Assembly (NCBI GenBank): GCA_035540375.1
Contig: DATLGO010000102.1
Location: 1 to 64,000, forward strand
Reading direction: 5' to 3'
Length of the DNA: 64,000 nucleotides
DNA from: Candidatus Thermoplasmatota archaeon
GTDB lineage: Archaea; Thermoplasmatota; SW-10-69-26; JACQPN01; JAJPHT01
This document shows positions 40,673 through 49,812 of the stretch, piece after piece. Every line of letters begins with the position of its first letter. Within the stretch, counting starts at the first letter, position 1. A program made the translations under genes and the position numbers. Below the pieces are notes generated by a model. It did not search any database. It was not told the DNA's origin and saw only the letters and a list, made by a program, of their open reading frames with translations.

Positions 40673-42326
40673 AAGGGGCCACCCGATCGCAATCGCGCAC
40701 CACGTCCGCGACTTCCGAGTCGCCGATGAAGCGGCGAAGCTCCAGAGCGTCCGTGCAGGCGGTGAAGCCGGGCGACCCCGCGGGGAGGAACAGGTAGACC
40801 GCCATCTTGTAGTGGCCCGGCGTGGTATCCGACGTCCATGTCGGACGCAAGGCCTCGATGACGATGGGAGATGACCCGGAATACCAGTTCGCGACGCAGA
40901 CGTCGCCCGGCAGGGGCATGTGGGCGCACTCCGGGTTCGGGAAAGCGTAAGGGACGAACCAGACGCCCGAGACATACCAGACGACGAAAACGCCCGTCGC
41001 GCCCCATTCCGTGTCCGGGATGAACGTGACGTTGAAGGTGTCGAACTCGAGCCCGACCGGATCCGCGTGGACGAACTCGTTCCGGTGGTGGATGTAGTCG
41101 TCCGGCATCGGCCGCGCGCCGCCCTCGTACGGGTCGGGCTGGGGCGCGGCGCCCACGTGGCCGTCGCCGTTCTGGTCCTTCCAGAATCCCGTCCAGACCT
41201 CGAATCCGAGATAACCCGGGGCCATCGTCGGGTCGTCGCCGCGCGCGCCGCCGAGGAGCGGGCCGTTGAAGTCGTAGCGATAGCCCGTGAGGAGCAGGAG
41301 ATCGATCCACGGCGTGTAGCCCTGGGCATAGGCGTCGTAACGGCCGGCCGCCGTGTTGCCGCTGCCCTCGCGCCACTCGGGAAGATAGGGCGCGAAGAGC
41401 TGCCCCTGCGCGGAGGCCGCGGGCTCCGCAACCGGCGTCCCCGTGAGCGGGACCGGGTGCACCTGGCACGCGTTGGGGCACGTCCCGAGGCTCGGGCTCG
41501 CGACGGACGCGACCGCCGGACCCAACGGAGCATACGCGGCCGCGATCGGCCCCGGCGCATGCGCCGCATAGTCGTCGATGTCGACGCGCGACCCGGGCCC
41601 CGGCACGAAGGGGGGGCCCTCGGGACGGTCGGGCGCGAGCCGAGCGTCGGAAACGGTGACGACGCGCAGGGTCTGGAGGAGCGAGCCGTCGAGCACGACG
41701 ACAAGGTCCTGTCCACGATAGAGGCCGCCCCCTTCGTCCACGTAGCGGAAGTCGGGCGCGTTCTCCGTCGGCCTCACCCGATCCGAATATGCGGGTCTCG
41801 GGCCGGGATCGACATAGGCAACGATGACGGCGCCCTCGCGGCCGACCCATTCGTTCTCGGGCGTCGATCCGTTGAACCGGATCTCGCGGTCGCTTTCGTC
41901 GTCGCGGTAGTGGCCGAGGAGGGCGTAGAAGTCCGAGAACCCCGGCGCGATGAGGGGCGCCACGAGCCCGTTCGAGGCGTGCTGCCACGACATCCGCGCC
42001 GTCCCCGCGCCATCGTTGACGACGACATCCCCGCTTTCGACGTCCGCGTCCGGCCAGCGCGCGAGGCCCACGGTCTTCGCGACGGACTCCAGAACGAGGA
42101 CGCCGGTTGCGGGATGATCCGCCCCGGTCGCTTCCTCGGGGCAGGCCGCCGTCGGAGCGGTGACCGCCTCCACGAGGCAGGTCCGTTGTCCGAGGCGCGC
42201 GAGCTCGGCCGCCCCCGCCTCGTCCATCTCGAAGTGCGCCGGGTACCGCGTCCCCGTCTCGACGGTCAGGCAGCCCACAAGAAGCAGCGCCGCGCCGAGA
42301 AGGAGGCTGACGCGAAGCGACGCCAT
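40656..42326 (-). CDS. large lipoprotein, member 1 of a three-gene exported family
   Basis: A 556-residue protein with a lipobox (ALLLVGC), then repeated acidic, aromatic-rich beta segments. The block VWTGFWKDQNGDGHVG has a calcium-loop-like DxNxDGxxG, with PMPDDY following, and the tail has GSPGFTACTDALEL ending DCDRVAPF. The same block order occurs in the proteins at 53762-55459 and, more loosely, 55522-57060. VDIDDYAAHAPGPIAAAYAPLG and CPNACQ also recur. No enzymatic motif is evident. The ATG at 42326 is preceded by a TTG, which is less likely as the start. Confidence 0.75.
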   Translation of the reverse strand: MASLRVSLLLGAALLLVGCLTVETGTRYPAHFEMDEAGAAELARLGQRTCLVEAVTAPTAACPEEATGADHPATGVLVLESVAKTVGLARWPDADVESGDVVVNDGAGTARMSWQHASNGLVAPLIAPGFSDFYALLGHYRDDESDREIRFNGSTPENEWVGREGAVIVAYVDPGPRPAYSDRVRPTENAPDFRYVDEGGGLYRGQDLVVVLDGSLLQTLRVVTVSDARLAPDRPEGPPFVPGPGSRVDIDDYAAHAPGPIAAAYAPLGPAVASVASPSLGTCPNACQVHPVPLTGTPVAEPAASAQGQLFAPYLPEWREGSGNTAAGRYDAYAQGYTPWIDLLLLTGYRYDFNGPLLGGARGDDPTMAPGYLGFEVWTGFWKDQNGDGHVGAAPQPDPYEGGARPMPDDYIHHRNEFVHADPVGLEFDTFNVTFIPDTEWGATGVFVVWYVSGVWFVPYAFPNPECAHMPLPGDVCVANWYSGSSPIVIEALRPTWTSDTTPGHYKMAVYLFLPAGSPGFTACTDALELRRFIGDSEVADVVRDCDRVAPFTTSA

Positions 42327-42600
42327 CAACCGACCCAGATGGCGTGCGCGACGCGCTCGCGTCCGAGCCAGATGGCCTCGACGGGCCTCACCACGACGGA
42401 TTCGGAATACATTTCGGCCTCCCGATACACGCCAAGCATTGTCATGGCATCCCCGTTTTCCCGACCGGGGACGGGGTTTCCAGAGGTAGAGGATCGCTCG
42501 ATGGACCGGTCAAGGGTTCCGTGCGAGTCCCCCGCAAGCCACGATGTCGCACGCGCATCGAAAAACCGGTCCAACCGGGTGGCGGGCGCCGCATGTCGAC
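42327..42600. other. non-coding spacer upstream of the lipoprotein gene
   Basis: About 270 bp without a gene I can support. It holds an AT-richer GAATACATTTC (42404-42414) that could be a promoter element for the lipoprotein gene on the minus strand, about 75 bp from its start. Confidence 0.4.
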
Positions 42601-42744
42601 GGGGCTCCGGGCGCCGGGTGTCGGGACCGGGACCGGGACCGGGCAAGGAACCGGGCGCCGGGGGCCGGAACCGGGCATCGGGAACCGTGCGCCGGGACGA
42701 AACATCAGCACCGGGTCCGGGTGCGGGACTGGGACCGGGAACGG
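42601..42744. repeat. G-rich array of GGG tracts (array 3 of 4)
   Basis: GGG recurs every 6-8 bases with ACC, TCC or four-base spacers over about 145 bp on the plus strand. It ends right at the stop codon of the minus-strand GH57 gene, so the transcript reading out of that gene would be C-rich here and the non-template strand G-rich. Confidence 0.78.
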
Positions 42745-42745
42745 G

Positions 42746-43936
42746 TCACCGCCGCGCGAGGCCGAGCGCCTTCCCCTTGAGGTCCTGGATGGCGTTCATG
42801 TAATTGATGAACGCCTGGTACGGCGAATCGTACGGCGAGAAGTATGTGTGGATGTCCCCGTCCGCCATCCACTTCGTGCAGCAGTAGTAGAGATGATCGC
42901 TCGTCTGCAGGAGACGCCACGCGTGTTTGAGGTCGTCGTTCTTCGACTCGCGCACGACGGGCGCGAGCGCCTGGAGCTCGTTGAAGCACTGGTGCTGCAT
43001 CTCGTTGTGCAGCCACGCGCTCACGTCGCGCTCCGTGTCCGCCCACGAGATCGCGAACGGGACCTCGAGCGTGCCCACGGGCTCGTGGCGCGTCGCGACC
43101 TCGCTCGGGGTTGCGAAGTCGAGGCCGCGCGCGAGCGCCTCCTTCGGGAGATGCTCGAGGAACTGGAAAATGCCGGTTTCGGGCCAGTTGTGCTCGCCGA
43201 AGGTCTCGTAGTCCATGAACAGGTTGATCGAGTGGCCCTCGGTCTTCGCGAGCCAGTCCGCGAACTTCGGCGCCGTGAGCGGCCATTCCGGCCAGCCTTG
43301 GTTCGAGAAGCGGAACGCGACGTCGTCCGAAAGGCGGTACTGCTTGAGCAGCACCTTGAGGTTCGACCCGCCGCGCGCCGGCTTGTAGACGAAGGTCGGC
43401 GAACGCCAGTCCAGGATCTTCTCCGTGCCCTCCGTCACGATGGCCTTGTAGCCGAGCTTCTCGATCGTCGCCGCGATGCGGTTGTCGTAGATGAGCTCCG
43501 TGTTGCGGAAGCTCGTCGGCTTCACGCCGAACTCCTTCTGCATGAGGTCGCGGTGCTCCGCGATCTGCTCGACGTACTCCGTCTGATCGGACCAGAGGCC
43601 GGCGAGGCTGTGGTAATAGGTCTCGTCGAGGAACTCGACGTGGCCCGTGTCGGCGAGGGCCCGGAAGGATTCCAGGACCTCGGGGCGGAATTGACGCGCC
43701 TGCTCGACGAAGGTGCCGGAGAGCGAGTAGGCGATCTTGAACTTCCCGTCGTGCCGCTTCACGAGGTCGAGAAGGAGCCTGTTCGCGGGGAGGTAGCACT
43801 TGTCGGAGACGCGGTCGAAGATGGCGCGGTTCTTCGCGTGGTCCCAGTAGTCGTACCCCTGCGGCATGTTGAAGACGTGCAGGCGGCGCAGGCGCATCGG
43901 CTGGTGGACCTGGAAGTAGAAGCAGACGGACGTCAA
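42746..43936 (-). CDS. glycoside hydrolase family 57 alpha-amylase-like enzyme
   Basis: A 396-residue GH57 protein, the short amylase type. The N-terminal motif VCFYFQVHQPMRL is followed by GYDYWDH, VEFLDETYYHSL, the nucleophile region VTEGTEKIL and the general-acid region FMDYETFGEH; a helical C-terminal part closes it. GH57 enzymes cleave or transfer alpha-1,4/1,6-glucans. The start is a TTG overlapping the upstream stop (TTGA), supported because the HQP motif begins only 8 residues later. It belongs to an alpha-glucan operon with the next two genes. Confidence 0.93.
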   Translation of the reverse strand: MTSVCFYFQVHQPMRLRRLHVFNMPQGYDYWDHAKNRAIFDRVSDKCYLPANRLLLDLVKRHDGKFKIAYSLSGTFVEQARQFRPEVLESFRALADTGHVEFLDETYYHSLAGLWSDQTEYVEQIAEHRDLMQKEFGVKPTSFRNTELIYDNRIAATIEKLGYKAIVTEGTEKILDWRSPTFVYKPARGGSNLKVLLKQYRLSDDVAFRFSNQGWPEWPLTAPKFADWLAKTEGHSINLFMDYETFGEHNWPETGIFQFLEHLPKEALARGLDFATPSEVATRHEPVGTLEVPFAISWADTERDVSAWLHNEMQHQCFNELQALAPVVRESKNDDLKHAWRLLQTSDHLYYCCTKWMADGDIHTYFSPYDSPYQAFINYMNAIQDLKGKALGLARR

Positions 43937-45117
43937 GCGGCGACCTCCTTCGGCGCCGCGCCTGCGGCGCGGCGGTACGTGTCGAGCGTGCGGCGGCCGC
44001 AGGCGGCCCACGTGAATTTGCGGACTTCGAGCGCGCCGTTCCGGCCCAGCTCCTCGCGGAGGGCCTTCGAGTCGAGCACGCGGATGATCTGGTCCGCCAT
44101 CTCGTGCGTGTCCCAGTATTCCGCGCGCAGGACGTGCCTCAGCGCCTCGCCGACGCCGGTCGTCTTGCTCACGATCGTGGGCAGGCCCGAGGTCATGGCC
44201 TCGAGGACCGAGATGCCGAACGGCTCGGACACGGACGGGAGGACGTACACGTCGCACCCCTCGTACATCCGCTGCACCTCGGCGTCGGGGACGAAGCCGG
44301 TGAAGGTCACGCGGTCGACCATGCCGTTCCTCACGGCGTATTCGACGCACTCGGGCAGCATCTCGCCCTTGCCCGCGACGACGAAACGGGCCGACGGGTC
44401 GACGTCGAGCACCTTCCGGGCGGCCTGCATGAAGAAGAGCGGACCCTTCTGGCGCGAGACGCGGCTGAGGTAGAGCACGTTCTTCGAGCCGCGCGCGTAG
44501 TCGCGGTGGACGTGGTTCGCGAACTTCGAGAAGTCGACCCCGTTGTGGACGGCGTCGATCTTCGACGGATCGCCGCCGTAGCGGTCGATGAGCTGCTGGC
44601 GCGTGTACGAGGACACGGCGATGACGCGGTCCGCCTCGCGCGTCGCGCGGCGCTCGGCGTCGATGATCCACTGCTGCGGGAAGAATCCCGCGCTGCGATC
44701 GTGCTCGGTCGAATGGCAGGTCCACACGAAAGGCTTCCCGATCTTGCGCGCAACGGCCTCCGCCGCGTCGGCGGTGATCCAATCGTGCCCGTGGACGAGG
44801 TCGACGCCGCGGCTCGAGAAGGCCTGCTTGACGCGCTGGTTGTACTGCCAGACGGCCGCGTTGAAGGCCTCGTCGTAGCCGCGCCGGCCCACGGGGCCGT
44901 ACGGGGTGAGCCCGCCCTCGGCCTCGACCTCGATGATGTTGAGGTGCCGATGCTGCGCGCCGACGCGCTCGGACCCCTCCGATCCCTCCATGCGCGGCAT
45001 GTAGAAATCGATCTCGACGCCCTGCTTCGCGAGCTCGGTCGTGAGCTCGAGGCAGTGGATGCCGAGCCCCCCGGCCATGAAGGGCGGAAACTCCCACCCG
45101 ATCATCGCGATCTTCAG
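43933..45117 (-). CDS. glycogen synthase-like glycosyltransferase (GT4/GT5 type)
   Basis: A GT-B glycosyltransferase of about 394 residues. The N-terminal IGWEFPPFMAGGLGIHCLEL contains the glycogen-synthase-type acceptor/donor loop; DLVHGHDWIT and VHNGVD are typical, and the EPFGISVLEAMTSGLPTI block holds the E-x7-E nucleotide-sugar motif. It probably builds or elongates alpha-glucan from a nucleotide sugar. I place the start at a CTG (45117) because it gives the family-like beginning MKIAMIGWEFPP and GGAGGG lies 6 nt upstream; the first ATG is at 45105. Confidence 0.9.
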   Translation of the reverse strand: MKIAMIGWEFPPFMAGGLGIHCLELTTELAKQGVEIDFYMPRMEGSEGSERVGAQHRHLNIIEVEAEGGLTPYGPVGRRGYDEAFNAAVWQYNQRVKQAFSSRGVDLVHGHDWITADAAEAVARKIGKPFVWTCHSTEHDRSAGFFPQQWIIDAERRATREADRVIAVSSYTRQQLIDRYGGDPSKIDAVHNGVDFSKFANHVHRDYARGSKNVLYLSRVSRQKGPLFFMQAARKVLDVDPSARFVVAGKGEMLPECVEYAVRNGMVDRVTFTGFVPDAEVQRMYEGCDVYVLPSVSEPFGISVLEAMTSGLPTIVSKTTGVGEALRHVLRAEYWDTHEMADQIIRVLDSKALREELGRNGALEVRKFTWAACGRRTLDTYRRAAGAAPKEVAA

Positions 45118-45210
45118 GCGTAACCCTCCAACAATTCCAAACGGCGTGACAGGCGGGGGAGCGTAATTAAAGTCTGCGGCTACCGGCCGCGCAGGCGACT
45201 CGCGCGACGC

Positions 45211-47082
45211 TCACTCGCCGTCCTCGCTGCCCTCGATGGCCCGGGCGTACTTGTTCACGACGTCGATGAAGGTCGAATGGCTCCACACGAGCGGCGTCAC
45301 GCTCGTGTGCTGCCCGGTGCGCGCGTCGAGCTGCTCCGGCAGCAGGTAGGTCGAGCTTGCCGTGCGGGCGGTCCACTCGATGAGCTCGCGGCATCGTTCC
45401 GGTCGACCGAGCATGAGATGGGCCTCGGCGAGCCAGAGCGTGCAGATGAGCCACGGGTTCTCGTGGCCGTAGTAGTGGTCGTTCTCGTAGCGGCAGAGCC
45501 CGCCCGTGTCCTTGACCCAGAGCCGGTTCTCGAGGGTCCGCACGAGGTCCTCGGCGCGGGGATCGGTCGTCGGGAGGAGCCCGAGCTTGATCGTGAGGAG
45601 CGTCGAGGCGTCGAGCGTGTCCTCCTTCGGATCGAGGCTCTTGTAGAACGCCTTGCGGGCCGGGTTCCACATGTGCTTCAGCGCGCTCTCGCGCATCGAC
45701 TCCGCGCTCAGGCGCCAGCGTCCGAGGCTCTTCCCGAGCTGCTCGCTGATGCGCTCCGCGCGCTCGAGACCGTGGTACACCGCGGCGGTGGAGTACGTGA
45801 AATTCGCCTTCTTCTCCTCCCAGAGATCGAAGCTCGGGAGCGGGAGCCCCATCGAGGGATCGACGAAGCGCTCGAGGAAGTTCGCGCCCTTCTTGATGAG
45901 CGGCCAGAGCCCGAGCAGCTCGTCGAGGTCGCCGTGGCGCTTGAAGTGGTGCCACGCGGCGGAGATGACCGTCGCCGTCTGGTCGATCTGGATGAAGGGC
46001 GGCGGGTGCCACGTCGATCCCACGGATCCGTCGGGGAAGTGGCGGTGCAGGAAGTACCCCTCCTGCTCCTGGCACGCCATCGCGAACTTGAGCCAGCGGT
46101 GGGCGTTGTCGTAGAGGCCGACCTCGTCCATCGCTTTCGAGATGTAGCCGCCGTCGCGCCACCAGTTGTAATTGTACGTGTCGCCGCCGGACTTGAGCGT
46201 GCGCGGGTCGGGCGAGGCGATGATGGAACCGTTTCCGGCGCTGCAGTTGCGCAGCACGAAGACGCTGCGCTCGTACACGCGCTTCGCGTCCTCGCTAAGC
46301 GTGGTCGGGACCCGGAGATTCTTGTTGCGGATCCAATGCGCCCAGAAGTCCGTGGCCTCGCGCGCGAGCCCGTTCACCTCGCGCCCCTTCAGGTACGCGT
46401 AGAACTGGTTGACCTCCTGCCGCGAGTGGCCGAGCATCACCTGGAGGTAGACCGTCGCCTCGCCCGAAGGGGGGATCGTGACGTTCCACTGCGCGACGGA
46501 GTCCGCCGCGCCGTGGCTGATGCGCCCGCCTTCGAGCTTGCCGTCCTCGGCGTCGACGTAGGAACCCTGGAGGCCCTTGAGCGTGTGCTCGCCGCAGGTG
46601 AAGGCGTCGAAATCGGGGACGCCCCGGAGCTGGAAGTAGTAGTTGCGCTTGTAATGGTTGAGGGTCCGGCGCTCGTCGTCCCAGTACGCCGTGTCCTGGT
46701 ACATCGACTCGGCGATGGTGAGCGAGTGGTACGAGAAGACGCGCAGGCGGCGCGTCGTGTCGCGGCCGTTCTTGAGCGCGATGCGCCGGATGATGAGGTC
46801 GTGGTTCGAGTGCACCATGTCGGTGACCTCGACCGTCAGGCCGTCGCCGAGGTGGCGCGTGACCGCGCCGTTCGAGTGGGCGACGGGCTCCTGCTCGACG
46901 CGCCAGCCGTTGCCGGGGGAGCCGAGCCAGGCGAACTCCTCGTTGTCGGCGTCGTACAGACCGAGCTTCGTCTCGCGGACGTGCTGGTACTGGCCGGCAT
47001 AAGGATAGTAGAGCTGGGACCAGTTTCCGGCCTCGTCGACGGCAAGCAGCACGCGCGAGTTTCCGGTGAGGAGCGTGATCAC
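45211..47082 (-). CDS. glycoside hydrolase family 15 glucoamylase-like enzyme
   Basis: A 623-residue archaeal-type GH15 protein: an N-terminal beta-sandwich super-domain (about 1-260) and an (alpha/alpha)6 barrel. Barrel signatures include YNYNWWRDGGYISKAMDEVG with the general-acid-side region, HLHRHFPDGSVGSTWHPP-like FLHRHFPDGSVG, and the C-terminal HENPWLICTLWLAEAHLM and LPEQLDARTG carrying the catalytic-base glutamate. It releases glucose from alpha-glucan ends. The GTG at 47082 is 23 nt from a TATA-like box; an ATG at 47193 would lie upstream of that box. Confidence 0.92.
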   Translation of the reverse strand: MITLLTGNSRVLLAVDEAGNWSQLYYPYAGQYQHVRETKLGLYDADNEEFAWLGSPGNGWRVEQEPVAHSNGAVTRHLGDGLTVEVTDMVHSNHDLIIRRIALKNGRDTTRRLRVFSYHSLTIAESMYQDTAYWDDERRTLNHYKRNYYFQLRGVPDFDAFTCGEHTLKGLQGSYVDAEDGKLEGGRISHGAADSVAQWNVTIPPSGEATVYLQVMLGHSRQEVNQFYAYLKGREVNGLAREATDFWAHWIRNKNLRVPTTLSEDAKRVYERSVFVLRNCSAGNGSIIASPDPRTLKSGGDTYNYNWWRDGGYISKAMDEVGLYDNAHRWLKFAMACQEQEGYFLHRHFPDGSVGSTWHPPPFIQIDQTATVISAAWHHFKRHGDLDELLGLWPLIKKGANFLERFVDPSMGLPLPSFDLWEEKKANFTYSTAAVYHGLERAERISEQLGKSLGRWRLSAESMRESALKHMWNPARKAFYKSLDPKEDTLDASTLLTIKLGLLPTTDPRAEDLVRTLENRLWVKDTGGLCRYENDHYYGHENPWLICTLWLAEAHLMLGRPERCRELIEWTARTASSTYLLPEQLDARTGQHTSVTPLVWSHSTFIDVVNKYARAIEGSEDGE

Positions 47083-47104
47083 GGACGCCAAGACTCCCGA
47101 CCGG

Positions 47105-47112
47105 CTAAATAG
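47105..47112 (-). promoter_or_regulatory. TATA-like box for the GH15 gene
   Basis: ACTATTTAG on the minus strand, 23 nt upstream of the GTG at 47082. It rules against the longer frame starts as the main start. Confidence 0.65.
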
Positions 47113-47217
47113 TCTTCCGGAACGCCCGCCGGACGTGTCACGGAGACGACCCTCGCGCGGCGGTTCGACGGACGAGAGGACAGGCTTTTTCATGATCGAC
47201 GCGCCTCGGGCCCGCGA

Positions 47218-48270
47218 ATGATGGATCTCCCGGCGCTCGCGCGCAAGCTCCGCGAGGCCGACCCCGGCCGTCTGCACGTGGTCGCGCTCCCCGATTTCTT
47301 CGTCGACCATTTCGTCACGCTCCCCCGCCACGCGGACATCATGCCCGAGATCGGGCGCGTGCACGGGCAGGGGGGCGGAAACCTTCCCGGCTTTCCCCAG
47401 CGTCTCTCGACGGGCGGCAACGCCGCGAACACCGCGCTCGCGCTCGCGCGCCTGGGCGTGAAGAGCCACCTCATCACGAGGACCTCGCCCTTCGGCGCGA
47501 CGGTCCTCTCCGAGACGCTCGGGCGCGCGGGCGTCGACCTCGCGCGCGTGAAGCCCACCGGCGATCTCGCGGTCACCACGGCGCTCGAGTTCGACGTGCC
47601 GGGCGCCGCCCGGCGCAACGTCATGCTGAACTGGCCGGGCTCCGTCGCGACATTCGGCGTGGACGACCTCGACCAGAACGACTGGACGCTCATCGAGGCC
47701 TCCGACCTCGTGCTCGTCGCGAACTGGACGCTCACCCGCGAAGGCGGCACCGAACTTGCGCAGGAGGTCTTCCGCGTCGCCCGCAAAGCGGGGACCCGGA
47801 CGGCGATCGACACGGGCGATCCGTCTCCGCGCGCGGCCGAGATCCCGACGCTCGTCGGGGATCTCCTGCGCTCGAAGGACGTGGACGTCCTGGGCGTGAA
47901 CGAGAACGAGCTGCGCCACTTCACGGGCGCCGTCGAAGCCGGGGTCGACGAGGCCCGGGCGTTCGCGGGGACCCTTTCGGGCACGCTCGACTACCATACG
48001 TCGAGCGTCACGGCGAGCTTCGGACGCGCGGGCGAAGCGGTCGTCCCCACGTTCGACGTCCACTGCCGGCGCGTGACGGGCGCGGGGGACGCGTGGAACG
48101 CGGGCAACCTGACGGGACACCTGCTCGGCCTCGCCCCCGCCGAGCGGCTCGTCCTCGCGAACGCGGTCGCGGGGCTCTACGTCTCCGGCATGAGCGGGGA
48201 TCACCCGACGCTCGAGGAGGTGGCCCGCTTCCTGGAAAGCGGCCCCAGGACGTCGGCTATTCCGCCATGA
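47218..48270 (+). CDS. PfkB-family sugar kinase
   Basis: A 350-residue ribokinase-family protein. The substrate lid/sugar-site region FFVDHFVTLP and STGGNAANTALALARLG are visible near the N-terminus; the ATP/anion-hole and catalytic-base motif is TGAGDAWNAG (usually GAGDAF). GVNENELRHFTG is the typical mid-domain block. The sugar substrate is uncertain; lying divergent from the glucan-degrading operon, it may act on released sugars. It overlaps the convergent PRC-barrel gene by 14 bp. Confidence 0.9.
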   Translation: MMDLPALARKLREADPGRLHVVALPDFFVDHFVTLPRHADIMPEIGRVHGQGGGNLPGFPQRLSTGGNAANTALALARLGVKSHLITRTSPFGATVLSETLGRAGVDLARVKPTGDLAVTTALEFDVPGAARRNVMLNWPGSVATFGVDDLDQNDWTLIEASDLVLVANWTLTREGGTELAQEVFRVARKAGTRTAIDTGDPSPRAAEIPTLVGDLLRSKDVDVLGVNENELRHFTGAVEAGVDEARAFAGTLSGTLDYHTSSVTASFGRAGEAVVPTFDVHCRRVTGAGDAWNAGNLTGHLLGLAPAERLVLANAVAGLYVSGMSGDHPTLEEVARFLESGPRTSAIPP

Positions 48271-48475
48271 CCCGGACGGTCACCGTGGTGGGCGAGACCG
48301 ACGAGACGTCCTTGATGTCGACGCGCACGAAGCGCTCCGGAACGGCATCCTCGATGACGAGGAACTTCACCCGCCGCATGTCGTGGAGCCCCACGTCCAC
48401 GACGGCGCCGACCTTGACGCCGCCCACGTTGCGCACTTCCTTTCCCAGCACCATTTCGGGCGACACGGCGTCCAT
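48257..48475 (-). CDS. PRC-barrel domain protein
   Basis: A 72-residue stand-alone PRC-barrel: EMVLGKEVRNVGGVKVGAVVDV, listed as EMVLGKEVRNVGG and KVGAVVDVGLHD, then FLVIEDAVPERFVRVDIKDV. Archaea carry many such small proteins, with roles suggested in RNA or protein interaction. An AAGGGG site lies about 7 nt before the ATG, and a TATA-like GGTTATGC at 48509-48516. Confidence 0.82.
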   Translation of the reverse strand: MDAVSPEMVLGKEVRNVGGVKVGAVVDVGLHDMRRVKFLVIEDAVPERFVRVDIKDVSSVSPTTVTVRVMAE

Positions 48476-48546
48476 GGAGTTCCCCTTCGCTCGCGGGGGA
48501 CTCCGCCCGCATAACCCTGTCGCCAACCGGGCAGGCGGAGCCCCGC

Positions 48547-48828
48547 TCAGGCCCCCCGCTCGTGGAGGCGGGCATCGCGCCCGGTCTGACCGCCCTTGGC
48601 CGCGGCCTTCTCGCGAGGTTCCTCGTGGGGCCGGACGTGGAACGCGACGTCGACCTTGGCCTGGAACTCCGAGATCCCGTCGTTTTCGACCGAACCGCGG
48701 AACTCCTTCACCTCGAACCAGCGCACCTCGTCGAGCGTTTCGGTCGCGCGCGACACGGCCGCCCGCACGGCGTCGCTGAAGCTCGTGTTCGACGTCCCGA
48801 CCACCTCGACCACCTTGTAGACCGTCAT
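48547..48828 (-). CDS. dodecin-like flavin-binding protein
   Basis: Dodecins are small beta-alpha-beta-beta proteins that assemble into dodecamers and store flavins. The 93-residue frame matches: VYKVVEVVGTSNTSFSDAV, RAAVSRATETLDEVRWFEV and FQAKVDVAFHV are the standard elements. Residues after about 72 form an extra charged tail (EEPREKAAAKGG) not usual for the family. It is upstream of the PRC-barrel gene on the same strand. Confidence 0.9.
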   Translation of the reverse strand: MTVYKVVEVVGTSNTSFSDAVRAAVSRATETLDEVRWFEVKEFRGSVENDGISEFQAKVDVAFHVRPHEEPREKAAAKGGQTGRDARLHERGA

Positions 48829-48912
48829 GCCGTCCGCTTGCGACCGCAGGACGGACAAAGGTTCTCGCCGCTTCCCGCGCGGCTTTCAAAACGCTTACAA
48901 GGGGACGGCGAC

Positions 48913-49092
48913 ATGGGCGCCCGGATGCGCCGGATCACGGTCTCCTGCCCCGGATGCCACACCGAGTACAAGCAGGTGCGGGTCGACGAGGCGGAGAACC
49001 TCCTCTTCCACGGCTGCGTCACGTGCCGCGGCCGCCGCCAGACCTACACGTTCCGGGGCGGCCAGGTCGGACGCGCGGGCGAGGACGCCTAG
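48913..49092 (+). CDS. small zinc-ribbon protein
   Basis: A 59-residue protein with two CxxC pairs: SCPGCHTEY and GCVTCRGR, which should bind one zinc ion. The rest is basic and short. The function is unknown. A CTTACAAG element (48892-48899) lies about 14-21 nt upstream of the ATG. A small unannotated zinc protein between dodecin and superoxide dismutase could act as an RNA- or protein-binding adapter. Confidence 0.65.
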   Translation: MGARMRRITVSCPGCHTEYKQVRVDEAENLLFHGCVTCRGRRQTYTFRGGQVGRAGEDA

Positions 49093-49120
49093 GCGCGGGG
49101 GCGGAAGGCCCCCGGCGGCC

Positions 49121-49756
49121 TCACTTCTTGGCCTTCGCGTAGAGCTCGCTGACCTTCTTCCAGTTCACGACGTCCCACCACGCGGTGACGTAGTCCGCGC
49201 GGCGGTTCTGGTACTTCAGGTAGTACGCGTGCTCCCAGACGTCGAGGCCGAGGATCGGCGTGCCCGTCTTCTCGACGACGCCGCCGCCCATGAGCGGGCT
49301 GTCCTGGTTGGGCGTCGAGGTGATCTGGAGCTTGCCGTCGGCGCCCACGATGACCCAGGCCCAGCCCGAGCCGAAGCGGCCCGTCGCGGCGGCGGCGAAG
49401 GACTCCTTGAGCTTCGCGAGGCCGCCGAGGTCGCGGTCGATCGCGGCCTTGAGGTCGGGGGAGGGCTCGCCGCCCTTGCCCTTCGGGGCCATGAGCTCCC
49501 AGAAGAGGCTGTGGTTCGCGTGGCCGCCGCCGTTGTTGCGGACCACGTTGCGGATGTCCGCCGGAACCTTGCTCAGGTCCGCGATGAGGGCCTCGACGCT
49601 CTTGCCGTCGAGGTCGCTCTTGCCCTCGATGGCCTTGTTCAGGTTCGTGACGTACGTGTTGTGGTGCTTTCCATGGTGGATCTGCATCGTCTGCGTGTCG
49701 ATGACGGGCTCGAGCGCGTCGAAGGCGTAGGGAAGGTCGGGGAGCTTGTAGGTCAT
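49121..49756 (-). CDS. sodA: Fe/Mn superoxide dismutase
   Basis: The 211-residue enzyme has all metal ligands: His in MQIHHGKHH, His in [10 protein letters not shown], and Asp/His in [17 protein letters not shown]. The [10 protein letters not shown] context and [11 protein letters not shown] block are those of Mn-type dismutases; metal use cannot be proven from sequence. It converts superoxide to hydrogen peroxide and oxygen. Start ATG gives [17 protein letters not shown], the normal beginning. Confidence 0.96.
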   Translation of the reverse strand: MTYKLPDLPYAFDALEPVIDTQTMQIHHGKHHNTYVTNLNKAIEGKSDLDGKSVEALIADLSKVPADIRNVVRNNGGGHANHSLFWELMAPKGKGGEPSPDLKAAIDRDLGGLAKLKESFAAAATGRFGSGWAWVIVGADGKLQITSTPNQDSPLMGGGVVEKTGTPILGLDVWEHAYYLKYQNRRADYVTAWWDVVNWKKVSELYAKAKK

Positions 49757-49812
49757 GTCGAATCCCGGGCCGCGAAACGCCTCGGTCCATTTCTATCTGA
49801 CGCCACGCGACG

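Noticed and set aside
45211-48204. 997-residue frame extending the GH15 protein upstream through the PfkB gene
   Set aside because: It runs antiparallel to the PfkB kinase and past a TATA-like box 23 nt before the GTG at 47082, where the GH15-type sequence begins.
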